Assembly (NCBI GenBank): GCA_938005265.1
Contig: CALLOA010000147.1
Span: forward strand, 1-42,886
DNA: 42,886 nt
Reading direction: 5' to 3'
Source: an uncultured Granulosicoccaceae bacterium
GTDB lineage: Bacteria; Pseudomonadota; Gammaproteobacteria; Granulosicoccales; Granulosicoccaceae
The notes under the pieces were generated by a model. The model was not told where the DNA came from. It did no database searches and worked only from the letters and a program-made list of their open reading frames with translations. The translations under genes and the position numbers were made by a program. Shown here piece after piece: positions 25,947 through 34,131 of the stretch; positions within the stretch are counted from its first letter, which is position 1; each line of letters opens with the position of its first letter.

Positions 25947-27410
25947 TCAGAGCAGGACAACATCATACTGCTCCCGCGTGTAAACCTGCTCAGCCTGCAA
26001 TCGAATAGGCAACCCGACAAACTCTTCGAGCTCGGCCAAATCTGAAGAACGTTCATCCGTGAGTAGATCAACAACTTCCGGGGCTGCCAGAACAGTTAGT
26101 GATTTAATATCGAACTGTCGTACCTGGCGAATGATTTCGCGCGTAATTTCGAAACATACCGTATCAATTGTTTTTAATGTGCCACGCCCCGCACAGGTGT
26201 TACACGGTGAGCATAAAACCTGTTCGAGGCTCTCGCGAGTACGCTTGCGGGTCATTTCCACAAGCCCCAAGGATGAGACTTCGCAGACTTGTGTTTTTGC
26301 CGGGTCTTTTTCCAGACTCTTTTCCAGAGCTCTCATCACCTGGCGTTTGTGCTCATCCACCGACATATCGATGAAGTCCAATATAATGATGCCACCCAGG
26401 TTGCGCAGTCGCAGTTGTCTGGCGATGGCCTGTGCGGCTTCAAGATTGGTCTTGAATATTGTTTCTTCCAGATTGCGATGACCGACAAACGCACCGGTAT
26501 TCACATCGATTGTCGTCATGGATTCAGTCTGATCAATCACCAAATGCCCACCAGATTTAAGCATCACTTTATTGCCCAGGGCTCGATCAATCTCATCTTC
26601 CACGCCATAGAGATCGAAAATAGGGCGTTCACCCGGATAGTGTTCTATCAACGGCAGTATTTCAGGAATATATTTTTCAGCAAAGCCGGTGCAGTTCTGA
26701 AATGTCTCCCGCGAGTCTATGCGGATACGCTCGACCACATCATGGTCGAGATCACGCACAGTCCGCAGAACCAGTGATAGATCACTGAACACAAGCTCAC
26801 CCGCTTTGGCTTTATCCAGTCGTTCCTGTACGGCGCGCCAGACTTTCTGCAGAAAGTCATGATCGTGGCGCAATTCAGATTCAGTCGCGCCTTCGGCAGC
26901 AGTTCGAACGATGTAACCATGCTCGGGATTGGAATTAACGTCGCTAACCAGTTCTCGCAGTCTGTCACGCTCGCTGTCTGATTCAATTTTGGTCGAGATA
27001 CCAATGTTGGCGTCAAACGGCATCAGCACCAGAAAACGTGAAGGTGCTGTTAAATTGGACGTAATTCTCGCGCCTTTTGAGCCCAGGGGATCCTTAATCA
27101 CCTGAACAGCAATCTGGTCACCTTCATTGAGAAGCTGGCGAATGTTCTTTTGCATACGCTCGCCACTATCATTGATAAAATAGCCACCATAGACATCGGA
27201 GGCATGCAGGAAAGCTGCGCGCTCCATACCGATATCTACAAACGCTGCTTCCATCCCGGGCAGCACTCGCTGCACGGTGCCCTTGTAGATATTGCCGATC
27301 ATGCCGGACTTTTGTACCCGCTCAATAAAGATCTCCGTCAACATGCCATTCTCAACCCGGGCAACCCGCGTTTCCTGTGGTGTCACGTTGATTAGTAGCT
27401 CTTCACTCAT
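25947..27410 (-). CDS. rng: Ribonuclease G
   Basis: The 487-residue protein matches RNase G, a single-strand endoribonuclease that matures the 5' end of 16S rRNA and starts decay of some mRNAs. An S1 RNA-binding domain (about residues 20-120, GNIYKGTVQRVLPGMEAAFV) precedes the catalytic DNase I-like region, where D301 (DVNTGAFVG) and an Asp in ILDFIDM (about 342-345) bind magnesium. The zinc-link cysteines CSPCNTC lie near 400. It lacks the long C-terminal scaffold of RNase E. I chose ATG 27410 because MSEELLINVTP aligns with other RNase G starts, although the ribosome binding site is poor; an upstream start at 27461 would add 17 residues. It lies between maf and yhdP. Confidence 0.95.
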   Translation of the reverse strand: MSEELLINVTPQETRVARVENGMLTEIFIERVQKSGMIGNIYKGTVQRVLPGMEAAFVDIGMERAAFLHASDVYGGYFINDSGERMQKNIRQLLNEGDQIAVQVIKDPLGSKGARITSNLTAPSRFLVLMPFDANIGISTKIESDSERDRLRELVSDVNSNPEHGYIVRTAAEGATESELRHDHDFLQKVWRAVQERLDKAKAGELVFSDLSLVLRTVRDLDHDVVERIRIDSRETFQNCTGFAEKYIPEILPLIEHYPGERPIFDLYGVEDEIDRALGNKVMLKSGGHLVIDQTESMTTIDVNTGAFVGHRNLEETIFKTNLEAAQAIARQLRLRNLGGIIILDFIDMSVDEHKRQVMRALEKSLEKDPAKTQVCEVSSLGLVEMTRKRTRESLEQVLCSPCNTCAGRGTLKTIDTVCFEITREIIRQVRQFDIKSLTVLAAPEVVDLLTDERSSDLAELEEFVGLPIRLQAEQVYTREQYDVVLL

Positions 27411-27499
27411 AACGAGTTGACAGACAAAATTAATAGCCCCGCCATAGTCAGTGGACAACATAGGACACTGAAATGTGCAGGGAGAAATCAGATAATTGA

Positions 27500-28096
27500 T
27501 TAAAAAATGTTAACACCTGCAGAGCCCAGAAGCTCCGCAGTTTCACGCAGCGGCAAACCTACCACATTGCTGTAGCTGCCACGAATTTCCTTCACGAAAC
27601 AGGCTGCCTTTCCTTGTATAGCATAGCCGCCAGCCTTTCCCAGCGGCTCACCGCTCTGCCAATACGACTCCGCTACTGTTTCCGGGATGCTGACAAAATC
27701 GACTTCGGTGGCGACCACTAAAGATTCCACACCCGATGCAGTGACTATAGCAGTTCCAGTAAACACCCTGTGTGTCGAACCAGAGAGTATTTGCAGCATG
27801 GCCAGTGCTTCAGCGCGGTCCTGCGGCTTACCCAGCACCTGATCATTGCAAACAACTGTGGTATCCGCGCCCAGTACAATTAAATCTGTCTTGACTGCAG
27901 CCGACGATCCGGCCAGCCGGGCAAACACAGTCTCCGCCTTGGCTATAGCCAGGCGCTCTACATAATCCTGCGGCCTTTCGCCTCGATGACAGGATTCGTC
28001 AATATCAGCAGGCCTGATCTGAGGCTGCAAACCAAGTTGCTTCAGCAATTCGACCCGGCGAGGCGAGCCTGAGGCGAGTATAAGCGTCGTATCCAA
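27500..28096 (-). CDS. Maf-family nucleoside triphosphate pyrophosphatase (YhdE-type, dTTP/UTP)
   Basis: The 198-residue protein is a Maf/YhdE house-cleaning pyrophosphatase that hydrolyses non-standard or excess pyrimidine nucleotides to monophosphates. The nucleotide-binding motif LASGSPRRVELLKQLG (residues 7-22) and GADTTVVCNDQVLGKP (about 86-101) are intact. The GKP and the SPRR form fit the YhdE (dTTP, UTP, m5UTP) branch better than the YceF (m7GTP) branch, whose motif differs. The start is ATG 28096, 23 bases after rlmH; rng follows after 89 bases, the common maf-rng arrangement. Substrate preference is inferred from motifs. Confidence 0.92.
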   Translation of the reverse strand: MDTTLILASGSPRRVELLKQLGLQPQIRPADIDESCHRGERPQDYVERLAIAKAETVFARLAGSSAAVKTDLIVLGADTTVVCNDQVLGKPQDRAEALAMLQILSGSTHRVFTGTAIVTASGVESLVVATEVDFVSIPETVAESYWQSGEPLGKAGGYAIQGKAACFVKEIRGSYSNVVGLPLRETAELLGSAGVNIF

Positions 28097-28119
28097 CGTT
28101 AACTAACTGGCGACTTTAT

Positions 28120-28581
28120 TCAGGCGCGGTGATAGGGATGATTGGTCAGTATAGTATGAGCACGATATAACTGCTCGACCAGAACGATTCTGGCAAGGGG
28201 ATGTGGCAGCGTCATAGCCGACAGGGAAAGACGCATATCTGATCGGTTTATCACCTCAGCTGACAACCCATCCGGGCCACCAATCACCAGGGTGACGTTG
28301 CGTGCCTGCATTTGCCAGCGTTGCAATTGATCGGCAAATTCCTGTGTCGACAGCGACTTTCCGGTAACGTCCAGCGCGACAACGAATTCCTGTTTGTCGA
28401 GCTTCGACAATATCCACTCACCTTCCTGGCGCCGCGCTGCCGTCACATTGTTATCGCGTGATTGCGCCAGTTCGTGAATCGCGAAGCCGAAATTTTTTGG
28501 CAGGCGTTTACTGTAATCCTTACAGGAGTCCACCACCCAGGATGGCATGTTCTTGCCAATGGCGAGGACGCGGATGCGCAA
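28120..28581 (-). CDS. rlmH: 23S rRNA (pseudouridine-1915-N3)-methyltransferase RlmH
   Basis: The 153-residue protein matches RlmH, a SPOUT-class methyltransferase that modifies pseudouridine 1915 in helix 69 of the assembled 70S ribosome. The SAM-binding knot region LVIGGPDGLSAEV and the C-terminal LPHPLARIVLVEQLYRAH and NHPYH are diagnostic. The start is a TTG at 28581: a TGA stop lies two codons upstream, so only this TTG or the intervening ATT could serve, and the N-terminal MRIRVLAIGKNMP lines up with other RlmH proteins. No clear ribosome binding site is present, which suggests coupling to rsfS, whose stop is 68 bases upstream. Confidence 0.95.
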   Translation of the reverse strand: MRIRVLAIGKNMPSWVVDSCKDYSKRLPKNFGFAIHELAQSRDNNVTAARRQEGEWILSKLDKQEFVVALDVTGKSLSTQEFADQLQRWQMQARNVTLVIGGPDGLSAEVINRSDMRLSLSAMTLPHPLARIVLVEQLYRAHTILTNHPYHRA

Positions 28582-28649
28582 AATTCAGGGGGATTCTGGT
28601 CTGTACGGCCGGCAGAAACGACTGCACAGACGTTCGAAAAAAGAAGGGT

Positions 28650-29027
28650 TCAAAGTTGTACCGTGGTAGATTCCGGTTTAGCGCTGAGCAACCCTTCATC
28701 GGCCGCACTCACTGACCAGAGTTTTTCCAGGGCATAAAACTCACGCATTTCTTCCGTCATCACATGGACAATAACGTCGCCCAGATCAACCAGCACCCAT
28801 TCTCCTGCGTCTTCTCCTTCAACACCGAGGGGTGCTTCGCCAGCATCTTTTGCTTTAACCCTGACCTGATCGGCCAGTGACTTGACATGACGTTTCGAGG
28901 TGCCGGTCGCTACAACCATGGCATCTGCAATGTTGGATTTTTCCGTGATATCGATTTCAACGATATCGCGGCCTTTCAGATCTTCCAGTGCGGCAGTGGC
29001 GAGCAGTGCCAGATCATGACTTTTCAT
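28650..29027 (-). CDS. rsfS: Ribosomal silencing factor RsfS
   Basis: The 125-residue protein matches RsfS, which binds uL14 on the 50S subunit and blocks subunit joining when nutrients are scarce. Family motifs include ALEDLKGRDIVEIDI, MVVATGTSKRHVKSLAD, GVEGEDAGEWVLVDLGDVIVHVM and the final LEKLWS. I chose ATG 29027 because it matches usual family starts and length (105-130 residues), although the nearest AGGAG is 17 bases away; ATG 29090 would add 21 residues with no homologous match expected. It is flanked by nadD and rlmH in the widely conserved nadD-rsfS-rlmH order. Confidence 0.93.
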   Translation of the reverse strand: MKSHDLALLATAALEDLKGRDIVEIDITEKSNIADAMVVATGTSKRHVKSLADQVRVKAKDAGEAPLGVEGEDAGEWVLVDLGDVIVHVMTEEMREFYALEKLWSVSAADEGLLSAKPESTTVQL

Positions 29028-29141
29028 ACGTTGGCTGGTTTCTCCTGCAGTTTCAATCCTGCCTGATATCAATTCGGGCCGACGGCCCATCTGAGTGGTT
29101 GAAGTTTATCATTCACGGACAGTCTTGGCAGAAAACGTAGC

Positions 29142-29801
29142 TCAGGATTGTGAATCAGGCTCAACATAGAGCCCTTGCTCAGTAATGTAACGGCGCACTT
29201 CGGCGGTTACCAAGTAGTCAATATTACGATTCTGTGACACCAGTTGCCGGATTTGGGTTGCAGACACATCAAATTGCGTAACTGATTGCAACACAATACT
29301 ACCGGCAATTTCTTGCAATTGACTAAGAGCATCGACCTGCCTTTCCTTGAATAGTTGCAACTCAACACCATCCAGCCTGCTACCGGGCCTGTCCACCACA
29401 ACCAGATGAGCAAGTTCCAGTATCTGCTGCCAGCGATGCCAGCCGCAGAAGCCGTTAAAGGCATCCATCCCCATAAACAGCAGAAGGCTGGCATCAGGGT
29501 ATTCATCGCGGTAGGAGCCTAATGTGTCGACAGTGTAGGACGGCGCATCGCGCTCGGCTTCGCGCCCATCGATATGCAAGCCCTCAACATCTTTAAGCGA
29601 CAGCTCCAGCATACGCATACGCTGACTGGTCGTTGCACCGGGCGTCCCACGATGAGACGGTTTGTGGCAAGGAACCATATTAACGCTATCCAGCCCCAGT
29701 GCTTCACGCAATTCTATTGCCGTGCGCAAATGGGCAAGATGCACCGGGTCAAAGGTACCGCCAAATATGCCGATTTTTATCAAAGCTTTACTCAGCACCA
29801 A
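29142..29801 (-). CDS. nadD: Nicotinate-nucleotide adenylyltransferase NadD
   Basis: The protein of up to 219 residues matches NadD, which makes nicotinic acid adenine dinucleotide from NaMN and ATP on the way to NAD. The nucleotidyltransferase motif GIFGGTFDPVHLAHL near the start and the C-terminal VSATQIR (the ISxTxxR motif) are present. The 5' end lacks an ATG: TTG 29801, GTG 29798 and TTG 29783 are all possible, and the last gives the usual short N-terminus. All overlap or touch the end of the small upstream gene at 29788, so translation is probably coupled to it. rsfS follows. Confidence 0.94.
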   Translation of the reverse strand: MVLSKALIKIGIFGGTFDPVHLAHLRTAIELREALGLDSVNMVPCHKPSHRGTPGATTSQRMRMLELSLKDVEGLHIDGREAERDAPSYTVDTLGSYRDEYPDASLLLFMGMDAFNGFCGWHRWQQILELAHLVVVDRPGSRLDGVELQLFKERQVDALSQLQEIAGSIVLQSVTQFDVSATQIRQLVSQNRNIDYLVTAEVRRYITEQGLYVEPDSQS

Positions 29802-30072
29802 CGGCCCGTCTGTGGCAGACAGCGGTGGCTGGCAGAACAGTCTGCAACAACAACGTTAAAGCGCTGTTCAAACTGCTCTGCCAGCCACCGTCATCCTGGC
29901 GCAGCTGTTTACGCATAGATCGCAATGCACGGCGTGATTTTGCTCGTGATTGCTTATTGTCACCACGCGCAGTTTTATGCTCGCCACCCTTGCCTAGCAA
30001 GGGATTACCAGCCACCGGGTTGCGAATCACTGACCTTGCCAGCTTGTCCGGTTTTTTTCGATTGGAACCCAT
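29788..30072 (-). CDS. Small, strongly basic protein of unknown function upstream of nadD
   Basis: I do not recognise this 94-residue protein, but it looks expressed. Its ATG at 30072 has a strong AGGAG eight bases upstream, better than those of several neighbouring known genes. Its stop lies inside or next to the start of nadD, an overlap typical of coupled genes. The first 58 residues are rich in Lys and Arg (for example GSNRKKPDKLARSV, RAKSRRALRSMRKQ) with the short motif NPLLGKGGEHKTARGD, suggesting RNA or ribosome contact; the last 35 are ordinary. It lies after the proA terminator, so it probably opens the nadD-rsfS-rlmH transcript. A ribosome-related role is only suggested by charge and neighbours. 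Confidence 0.62.
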   Translation of the reverse strand: MGSNRKKPDKLARSVIRNPVAGNPLLGKGGEHKTARGDNKQSRAKSRRALRSMRKQLRQDDGGWQSSLNSALTLLLQTVLPATAVCHRRAVGAE

Positions 30073-30091
30073 ACGGGGATCTCCTGTTTGC

Positions 30092-30112
30092 AGACCGTGA
30101 TCACCTCGGTCT
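30092..30112. promoter_or_regulatory. 6-bp dyad upstream of the small basic gene
   Basis: AGACCG (30092-30097) and CGGTCT (30107-30112) flank a TGATCA core, 20 bases before the ATG of the small gene. It could be an operator or a leader hairpin; nothing identifies the factor. Confidence 0.3.
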
Positions 30113-30142
30113 TGTTAGAAATACGTTATTGAATAATCCGTT

Positions 30143-30183
30143 AAAAAAATGAGCGGCAGCCGTCATGGTGGCATACAGCCGCC
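30143..30183 (-). terminator. Intrinsic terminator after proA
   Basis: On the minus strand GGCGGCTGT pairs with ACGGCTGCC (nine pairs, two of them G-U) around an 11-base loop, and seven T residues (30143-30149 complement) follow after five bases. It starts 11 bases after the proA stop. This separates proA from the nadD transcript. Confidence 0.72.
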
Positions 30184-30193
30184 CAATGAAACC

Positions 30194-31462
30194 CTAGCTT
30201 CTGATAGTTCCATCACCTGTCACCAGGTATTTTTCAGTTGTTAATCCTTCCAGACCCACGGGGCCACGCACATGAAGCTTGTCTGTACTGATACCTATCT
30301 CCGCACCTAAACCGTACTGAAAACCATCAGCAAAACAAGTAGCTGCATTAAGCATGACCGAGCTTGAATCCACACTGCGCTGGAACAGCCTGGCGGTTGA
30401 CAGATTTTCAGTGACTATTGCGTCCGTATGATGAGAGCCATAGCGCCCTATATGCTCAATCGCCTGATGTACTCCATCAACTAAGCGCAATGATAAAACA
30501 GGGGCCAGGTACTCCGTATACCAGTCCTCTTCGGTAGCTCGAGTGATGTGCGGCAGCAGGGCACAGGCTTTTTCACAACCGCGTAATTCAACCTGGTATT
30601 CGCCCAGAGCCTGATTAACCCGCGGCAGAAATTCAGCAGCAATTGCCTCATCGACCAGCAGGGTTTCAGCAGCACCACAAATGCCATAGCGGTAGGTTTT
30701 CGAATTAACTGAAATAGCCAATGCTTTTTCCTGATCAGCATCTGCATCAACATAAACATGGCAGACACCTTCAAGATGTTTAATAACCGGGACACGGGCA
30801 TCGTCCGCAATTCGTTTAACCAATCCCTTACCACCTCGTGGCACGATGACATCAACATACTCAGTGGCACGCAGTAACTCACCCACAGCGGCACGATCGG
30901 TTGTTTCAATCAGCTGTACTACATTTGAGGGCAAACCTGCGTCTTGCAACCCGGCCTGAACGCATTCGGCAATAGCCTGATTTGAGCGTATTGCCTCAGA
31001 GCCACCTCGCAAGATCGCTGCATTCCCGGATTTGATACAAAGACCGGCAGCATCGGCAGTTACGTTGGGCCGCGATTCGTAAATTATTCCGATCACACCC
31101 AGAGGCACTCGCATTTTGCCGATCTGTAAACCCGAAGGTTGCATTTTCTGTTCACCCAGCAAGCCAACAGGATCCGGCAATTCAGCGATCTGATGCAGCC
31201 CTTTAATCATTGATTCAATACGCGCGTCATTCAGTTCAAGGCGGTCATAAAGCGCATCGCTGATGCTATTACTGCGGGCAGCCTCCAAATCGGCAGCGTT
31301 AGCAGCCAGGAGCGCTGGTGCGGCCTTCTGCAGGTGCTCCGCAATCATCCTGAGCGCTTTGTTCTTGCTAGCCGGGTTGGCGTTCGCTATATCACGTGCA
31401 CCAAGCCTTGCCTGCCTGCCAATTTTTGCAACTAAGTCCGCTATCTGGTTTATATCAGTCAT
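30194..31462 (-). CDS. proA: Glutamate-5-semialdehyde dehydrogenase (gamma-glutamyl phosphate reductase) ProA
   Basis: The 422-residue protein matches ProA, which reduces gamma-glutamyl phosphate with NADPH to glutamate-5-semialdehyde, the second step of proline synthesis. It belongs to the aldehyde dehydrogenase superfamily. The catalytic cysteine is in [16 protein letters not shown], and other typical segments are [45 protein letters not shown] and the C-terminal [20 protein letters not shown]. The start is ATG 31462, 130 bases from the divergent tatD gene. A strong terminator follows. proB is not nearby, as is common where proA travels with nadD. Confidence 0.96.
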   Translation of the reverse strand: MTDINQIADLVAKIGRQARLGARDIANANPASKNKALRMIAEHLQKAAPALLAANAADLEAARSNSISDALYDRLELNDARIESMIKGLHQIAELPDPVGLLGEQKMQPSGLQIGKMRVPLGVIGIIYESRPNVTADAAGLCIKSGNAAILRGGSEAIRSNQAIAECVQAGLQDAGLPSNVVQLIETTDRAAVGELLRATEYVDVIVPRGGKGLVKRIADDARVPVIKHLEGVCHVYVDADADQEKALAISVNSKTYRYGICGAAETLLVDEAIAAEFLPRVNQALGEYQVELRGCEKACALLPHITRATEEDWYTEYLAPVLSLRLVDGVHQAIEHIGRYGSHHTDAIVTENLSTARLFQRSVDSSSVMLNAATCFADGFQYGLGAEIGISTDKLHVRGPVGLEGLTTEKYLVTGDGTIRS

Positions 31463-31592
31463 TGCGCTAGTTTAATATCATGCTTCGCCGCAGACTACAC
31501 TATATGTCAACAAACTCGACTCAACGAAGTTGCAGTGCAGATATGTGACTTGCACCGACACTCCAAACAAGCCTTAAGCCACCAACAACTCC

Positions 31593-32369
31593 ATGAAAAT
31601 TGTTGATTCCCATTGCCATATAAATTTCCCGGATTTCGAAAATCGTATTGATGAGCTGCTGGACAATGCCCGTGAAAACGATGTGCATCATATGTTGTGC
31701 ATCGCGACGAGCTGGGAGAATGCCGCAGACGTACGGCAGTTATCGCTGGATCATAGCTGCATCTCTGCTTCATTCGGGATTCACCCCACGACCACGGACG
31801 GTCATGAGCCTTCACTGGACGAAATAATCGAGAAAGTTCGTGATCCACAAATCATAGCGGTGGGAGAAACCGGCCTTGATTACTACTGGCACAAGGACAA
31901 GCCAACCTGGCAACAGGAGCGCTTCGAGCGTCATATCGAAGCTGCAAAACAGACAGCTAAACCGCTAGTGATTCATACCCGGGATGCGGCACAGGATACT
32001 CTCGATAAACTGGAAAATCACAACGCGCGTGATGCCGGTGGCGTCATGCACTGCTTTGCCGAAGACTGGGAGATTGCAAAGCGTGCACTGGATATCGGCT
32101 TTTATATTTCTTTTTCCGGAATCGTAACTTTCAAGAGTGCAACATCAATCCAGGAAGTGGCCAGAAAAGCACCGGCAGACAGGATTCTGGTGGAAACAGA
32201 CGCCCCCTTTCTTGCACCAGTACCGAAAAGAGGCCGGCAAAATCAACCAGCCTATGTACGCTACACAGCCGAATTCGTTGCCGAACTACGTGGCACAACA
32301 CTTGAAGACATCGCCGCGGTGACAACACAAAACTTTTATCAGCTGTTTGCTACAGGCGAACTATCTTGA
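31593..32369 (+). CDS. TatD-family metal-dependent hydrolase (DNase)
   Basis: The 258-residue protein matches the TatD/YcfH family of TIM-barrel metal-dependent hydrolases. Metal ligands are visible in DSHCHINF (HxH near residues 7-9), GETGLDYYW, VIHTRDA, MHCF and VETDAPFLAP. TatD proteins act as 3'-5' exonucleases or D-aminoacyl-tRNA-type hydrolases in various studies, so the exact substrate is uncertain. The length fits the YcfH/TatD group (about 260). It starts at ATG 31593, is divergent from proA and converges with the unknown membrane-anchored gene 44 bases away. In other bacteria ycfH homologues accompany holB or tmk, which are absent here. Confidence 0.92.
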   Translation: MKIVDSHCHINFPDFENRIDELLDNARENDVHHMLCIATSWENAADVRQLSLDHSCISASFGIHPTTTDGHEPSLDEIIEKVRDPQIIAVGETGLDYYWHKDKPTWQQERFERHIEAAKQTAKPLVIHTRDAAQDTLDKLENHNARDAGGVMHCFAEDWEIAKRALDIGFYISFSGIVTFKSATSIQEVARKAPADRILVETDAPFLAPVPKRGRQNQPAYVRYTAEFVAELRGTTLEDIAAVTTQNFYQLFATGELS

Positions 32370-32373
32370 AATA

Positions 32374-32394
32374 GAGCACCCGCACGCGGTGTTC
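32374..32394. other. 7-bp stem between convergent tatD and unknown gene
   Basis: GAGCACC (32374-32380) pairs with GGTGTTC (32388-32394) including one G-U, with a 7-base loop. It lies between two convergent stops, where a shared terminator would be expected, but no U-tract follows on either strand, so it is only a possible transcript end. Confidence 0.3.
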
Positions 32395-32413
32395 CACTCG
32401 ATTTACAAGTTGC

Positions 32414-33466
32414 CTACGCCGCCTTGCTGACACCCGAATGATGGGTTGCGATGCGGTAAATATCTGCAAGCACAGGCTCAGAAAGAGTGGCTAGATGCTC
32501 AACTGCATCACTATCAGGCAACTTCTCGATGAAGTGACGGGCTGATACCCGTGGTGCTTTACTGTCATGTTCAATCCCGGCAAGTTCGTCTTCCAGCTCT
32601 TCTGGCACGGTCAGGCGATCCCAAAGTTGCTCGATCAGCAACCAGTCCGGGATATTTTCATAGACAACCAGTAACTGCGAGCGGCTTGCTTCCCATTCTT
32701 CAGCACTCATACCTGTCTGTTTCGCATAACCACGCAAACATAGACTTACCGTTTGTTCGTGTCGTTGCAACTGACGCTCGGCGTTGATGGCGTCAGCCTC
32801 ATCACCGGAGAGTACTATGCCATTGTCCCTGGCAACACTTTGTAGCCAATCCTGATCAATATCACGGTTAGCCAAAGCCATCTGGCATTCCGCCATGATT
32901 TCGTTCATCACCGCTACAAAGCGCCTGGCTGATACCGCCCTGAATTCTCCGTCCAGCGAACGGCTGCGCACATAACCAAGAAACGAACTCGGGTGTGTTG
33001 AGACGTGTAATTTTTCCAGTTCATGTCGTGGTGGACGGGGGATAGAGACACTGCCGGCTGCAACATTTGTCAGTGTCACACTCCCACCGCTGACAGGGAG
33101 CATAACTACATCCGTCCAGCAACCGTACTTGGGATGATCATTAACTGTGATATAGGCCGGAGGTTCGGTCTGCACAAAGGCACGCATGACAATGCCATCA
33201 ATTTCCGGAATGGTGTAGTAGCCGATGGCCTGCACACCAGAAGCAAGAAATTCATCGCATACCAGATCGGCTTCCATTGGATGATGCCAATCCGGATCGT
33301 ACGCCTCTTGCAGTAATGCAGGCTTAACTTCGTTCAGTGAATCACGCAAGGCCCCGACGATCGATTCGTCTCTAACCTTTGCACGCATCCAGATAACGCC
33401 ATAAAAACCTGCCACAATCATGCAGCCGATCAACACCACAAATGTAGCGCCCAGAAGTTCGAGCAT
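32414..33466 (-). CDS. Membrane-anchored protein of unknown function
   Basis: I do not recognise this 350-residue protein. A single hydrophobic segment (about residues 3-26) probably anchors it in the inner membrane; two arginines and a lysine follow, so the soluble part may be cytoplasmic, with the N-terminus outside. The soluble part has a first half with WTDVVMLPVSGGSVTLTN and an early YDPDWHHPMEADL, and a second, mainly helical, acidic half with WEASRSQLLVVYENIPDWLLIEQLWDRL. No nuclease, kinase or transport motif is visible. The start is ATG 33466 with GGGA upstream. It is downstream of the GNAT and DegQ-like genes on the same strand (156-base gap) and convergent with tatD. Confidence 0.7.
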   Translation of the reverse strand: MLELLGATFVVLIGCMIVAGFYGVIWMRAKVRDESIVGALRDSLNEVKPALLQEAYDPDWHHPMEADLVCDEFLASGVQAIGYYTIPEIDGIVMRAFVQTEPPAYITVNDHPKYGCWTDVVMLPVSGGSVTLTNVAAGSVSIPRPPRHELEKLHVSTHPSSFLGYVRSRSLDGEFRAVSARRFVAVMNEIMAECQMALANRDIDQDWLQSVARDNGIVLSGDEADAINAERQLQRHEQTVSLCLRGYAKQTGMSAEEWEASRSQLLVVYENIPDWLLIEQLWDRLTVPEELEDELAGIEHDSKAPRVSARHFIEKLPDSDAVEHLATLSEPVLADIYRIATHHSGVSKAA

Positions 33467-33622
33467 TGCAATTCCCGCTGTGACTATTCAGTTGGTAGGT
33501 AGACCCCACTACTTATGAACCAGCGGCCGAGACGAGCAAAAATTTGATAATACGATGAGAGCTTTTAAGCAATTGCTGCACTGTTTTGCAAAATTGCCGT
33601 CAAACAACATTAAACCGCTGAA

Positions 33623-34099
33623 TCATTCTGCATCAGGAATCAAGCGTTTACCAAGGCTGACTGTCGCATCCACCTGATAACCAAGAGCGCGATAAAAACC
33701 AATAACGGCTGCATTGGTTTCCCGCACCTGTAAATTGATTTTCGGACACCCACGTTTGAGCAGCTCTGCCTCTATATGGGCCATGAGTTTCTGGCCCAGG
33801 CCAGCACCTTGCAACGCGGGTTCAACTGCAAGGTAATTCACCCATCCTCGATGCCCCTCATAAGCCGCCATGGCAGCACCCACAATAACCGGCGTTGCTG
33901 CGAATTCACCACACACTGCATTTTCGGGCAACAGACCTGACATGACATAAAACAGATCCGGACTATGTTCTAGTTTTCGGTTAATGTCCTTATAGGGATC
34001 ATTCCATGGCCGAATCAGATCACAACGATTCCATAGTCCAACAACTGCTTCGGTATCATCCGGGTGAAAGCAGCGTATGGTGTGCTCTTCAATCTGCAA
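33623..34099 (-). CDS. GNAT-family N-acetyltransferase (YpeA-like)
   Basis: The 158-residue protein has a GNAT fold and resembles the YpeA subgroup: an early LWNRCDLIRPWNDPYKDI segment, then the acetyl-CoA site VNYLAVEPALQGAGLGQKLM (family pattern Q/RxxGxG/A), and the C-terminal NAAVIGFYRALGYQ. Members acetylate small molecules or protein amino groups; the substrate of YpeA proteins is not established. A TTG at 34099 gives the expected N-terminus (the protein begins in the middle of a normal beta-1 strand if any later start is used). It follows the DegQ-like gene by 32 bases on the same strand and may be co-transcribed. Confidence 0.87.
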   Translation of the reverse strand: MQIEEHTIRCFHPDDTEAVVGLWNRCDLIRPWNDPYKDINRKLEHSPDLFYVMSGLLPENAVCGEFAATPVIVGAAMAAYEGHRGWVNYLAVEPALQGAGLGQKLMAHIEAELLKRGCPKINLQVRETNAAVIGFYRALGYQVDATVSLGKRLIPDAE

Positions 34100-34131
34100 T
34101 TTGCAAAACCCCGGTAAACGTTAAAAGAGTA

